Part shown: positions 43,241 to 43,503 of the stretch, piece by piece
Layout: each line of letters opens with the position of its first letter
How positions within the stretch are numbered: position 1 is the first letter of the stretch
From: Quinella sp. 1Q7
GTDB taxonomy: Bacteria; Bacillota; Negativicutes; Selenomonadales; Selenomonadaceae
Assembly (NCBI GenBank): GCA_015206805.1
Contig: JADEZP010000006.1
Location: forward strand, 1 to 43,503
Reading direction: 5' to 3'
DNA length: 43,503 bases
Translations under genes and position numbers: made by a program
The notes under the pieces: model-generated
What the model saw: only the letters and a program-made list of their open reading frames with translations
What the model was told of the DNA's origin: nothing
Databases searched by the model: none

Positions 43241-43503
43241 TATAGTAGGTACATTATGAGACAGAAATACGAAACAGATTTAACCAATGAGCAATGGGAA
43301 GTTATCGCGCCCTTGTTCTCCAATATGCGTAAGTACAAATGGGAAAAGAGAGAATTGGTCAATGCGGTCTTGTATCTGGTGAAAACGGGTTGCCAGTGGC
43401 GTAATTTGCCCCATGATTTTCCACCGGTCTTTACCGTGCACAGCTTTTATCGTCGTGCTCGCCTTAACGGCTTGTGGGACAAAATCCTCGAACACCTCGT
43501 CAA
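43241..43503 (+). mobile_element. Left end of an IS5-family insertion sequence (continues past the window)
   Basis: Identified by its transposase. The exact tip and inverted repeat cannot be fixed without the right end; the junction with the glycosyltransferase gene lies somewhere near 43225-43250. A TATAGT box at 43241-43246 is close to the transposase start. Confidence 0.65.
43256..43503 (+). CDS. IS5-family transposase, N-terminal part (cut by window end)
   Basis: The first 82 codons read MRQKYETDLTNEQWEVIAPL, then KYKWEKRELVNAVLYLVKTG, CQWRNLPHDFPP and FYRRARLNGLWDKI. This is the DUF4096-type N-terminal domain found in transposases of the IS5 family (IS427-like), often the first of two overlapping frames. 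The catalytic DDE part would lie beyond 43503. The ATG at 43256 is the only sensible start. It is transcribed away from the truncated glycosyltransferase, on the opposite strand. Whether the element is intact cannot be seen. Confidence 0.85.
   Translation, partial: MRQKYETDLTNEQWEVIAPLFSNMRKYKWEKRELVNAVLYLVKTGCQWRNLPHDFPPVFTVHSFYRRARLNGLWDKILEHLV

Noticed and set aside
43228..43362. N-terminal 45 codons of the open frame ending at 42178
   Set aside because: They are the antisense of the IS5-family transposase gene and its upstream region, not glycosyltransferase sequence.

Overview
This window most likely comes from an anaerobic Negativicutes-type bacterium (Selenomonas / Acidaminococcus / Veillonella side of the Firmicutes). 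The grounds are a biotin-dependent Na+-pumping decarboxylase beta subunit with its small membrane subunit, a split GlgC/GlgD glycogen system, strong GGAGG/GAGGTG ribosome sites with many TTG and GTG starts, and a giant protein beginning MAEFEFDIQRFA. The assignment is an inference. No rRNA, tRNA or CRISPR array was seen.

Layout. 24-2341 (minus): an exported glucosaminidase-like protein with its own promoter; then, behind a terminator, a 65-residue orphan and sucC (no sucD in the window). 2360-23960 (minus): about half of the window is one gene for a 7139-residue, acidic, Thr/Asp/Ser/Val-rich repeat protein. It has four N-terminal beta-helix-like repeats (~110 residues), then about 29 copies of a diverged ~195-residue module. 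Near the C-terminal side these are locked into seven tandem 375-398-residue units, each a dimer of the module, that are nearly identical at DNA level. At its 3' end the coding signal moves to another frame near 2698, and that frame runs on to within 18 nt of sucC.

24071-27867 (minus): Na+ decarboxylase beta and delta/gamma-type subunits with a near-consensus promoter, then a coupled pair made of an HD-GYP-like protein with a degenerate metal site and nagA. 27990-30828 (plus): a YitT-family membrane protein, bioY and bioB. Biotin uptake and synthesis fit a cell that runs a biotin-dependent Na+ pump. Two related palindromic elements lie in opposite orientation on either side of bioY. 30889-33480 (minus): a topoisomerase III with four near-identical C-terminal zinc ribbons, convergent with bioB across a bidirectional terminator.

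33584-41929 (minus): the complete glycogen cluster glgC-glgD, then glgP-glgB-glgA. GlgC (with regulatory GlgD) makes ADP-glucose, GlgA and GlgB build the polymer, GlgP breaks it down. A probable promoter and a large hairpin separate the two halves. 42178-43503: an AT-richer glycosyltransferase family 8 gene that has lost its 5' end to an IS5-family element running off the window.

The best candidate for something undescribed is the giant protein: its higher-order repeat, its lack of a recognisable signal peptide or anchor, and the frame switch at its end.
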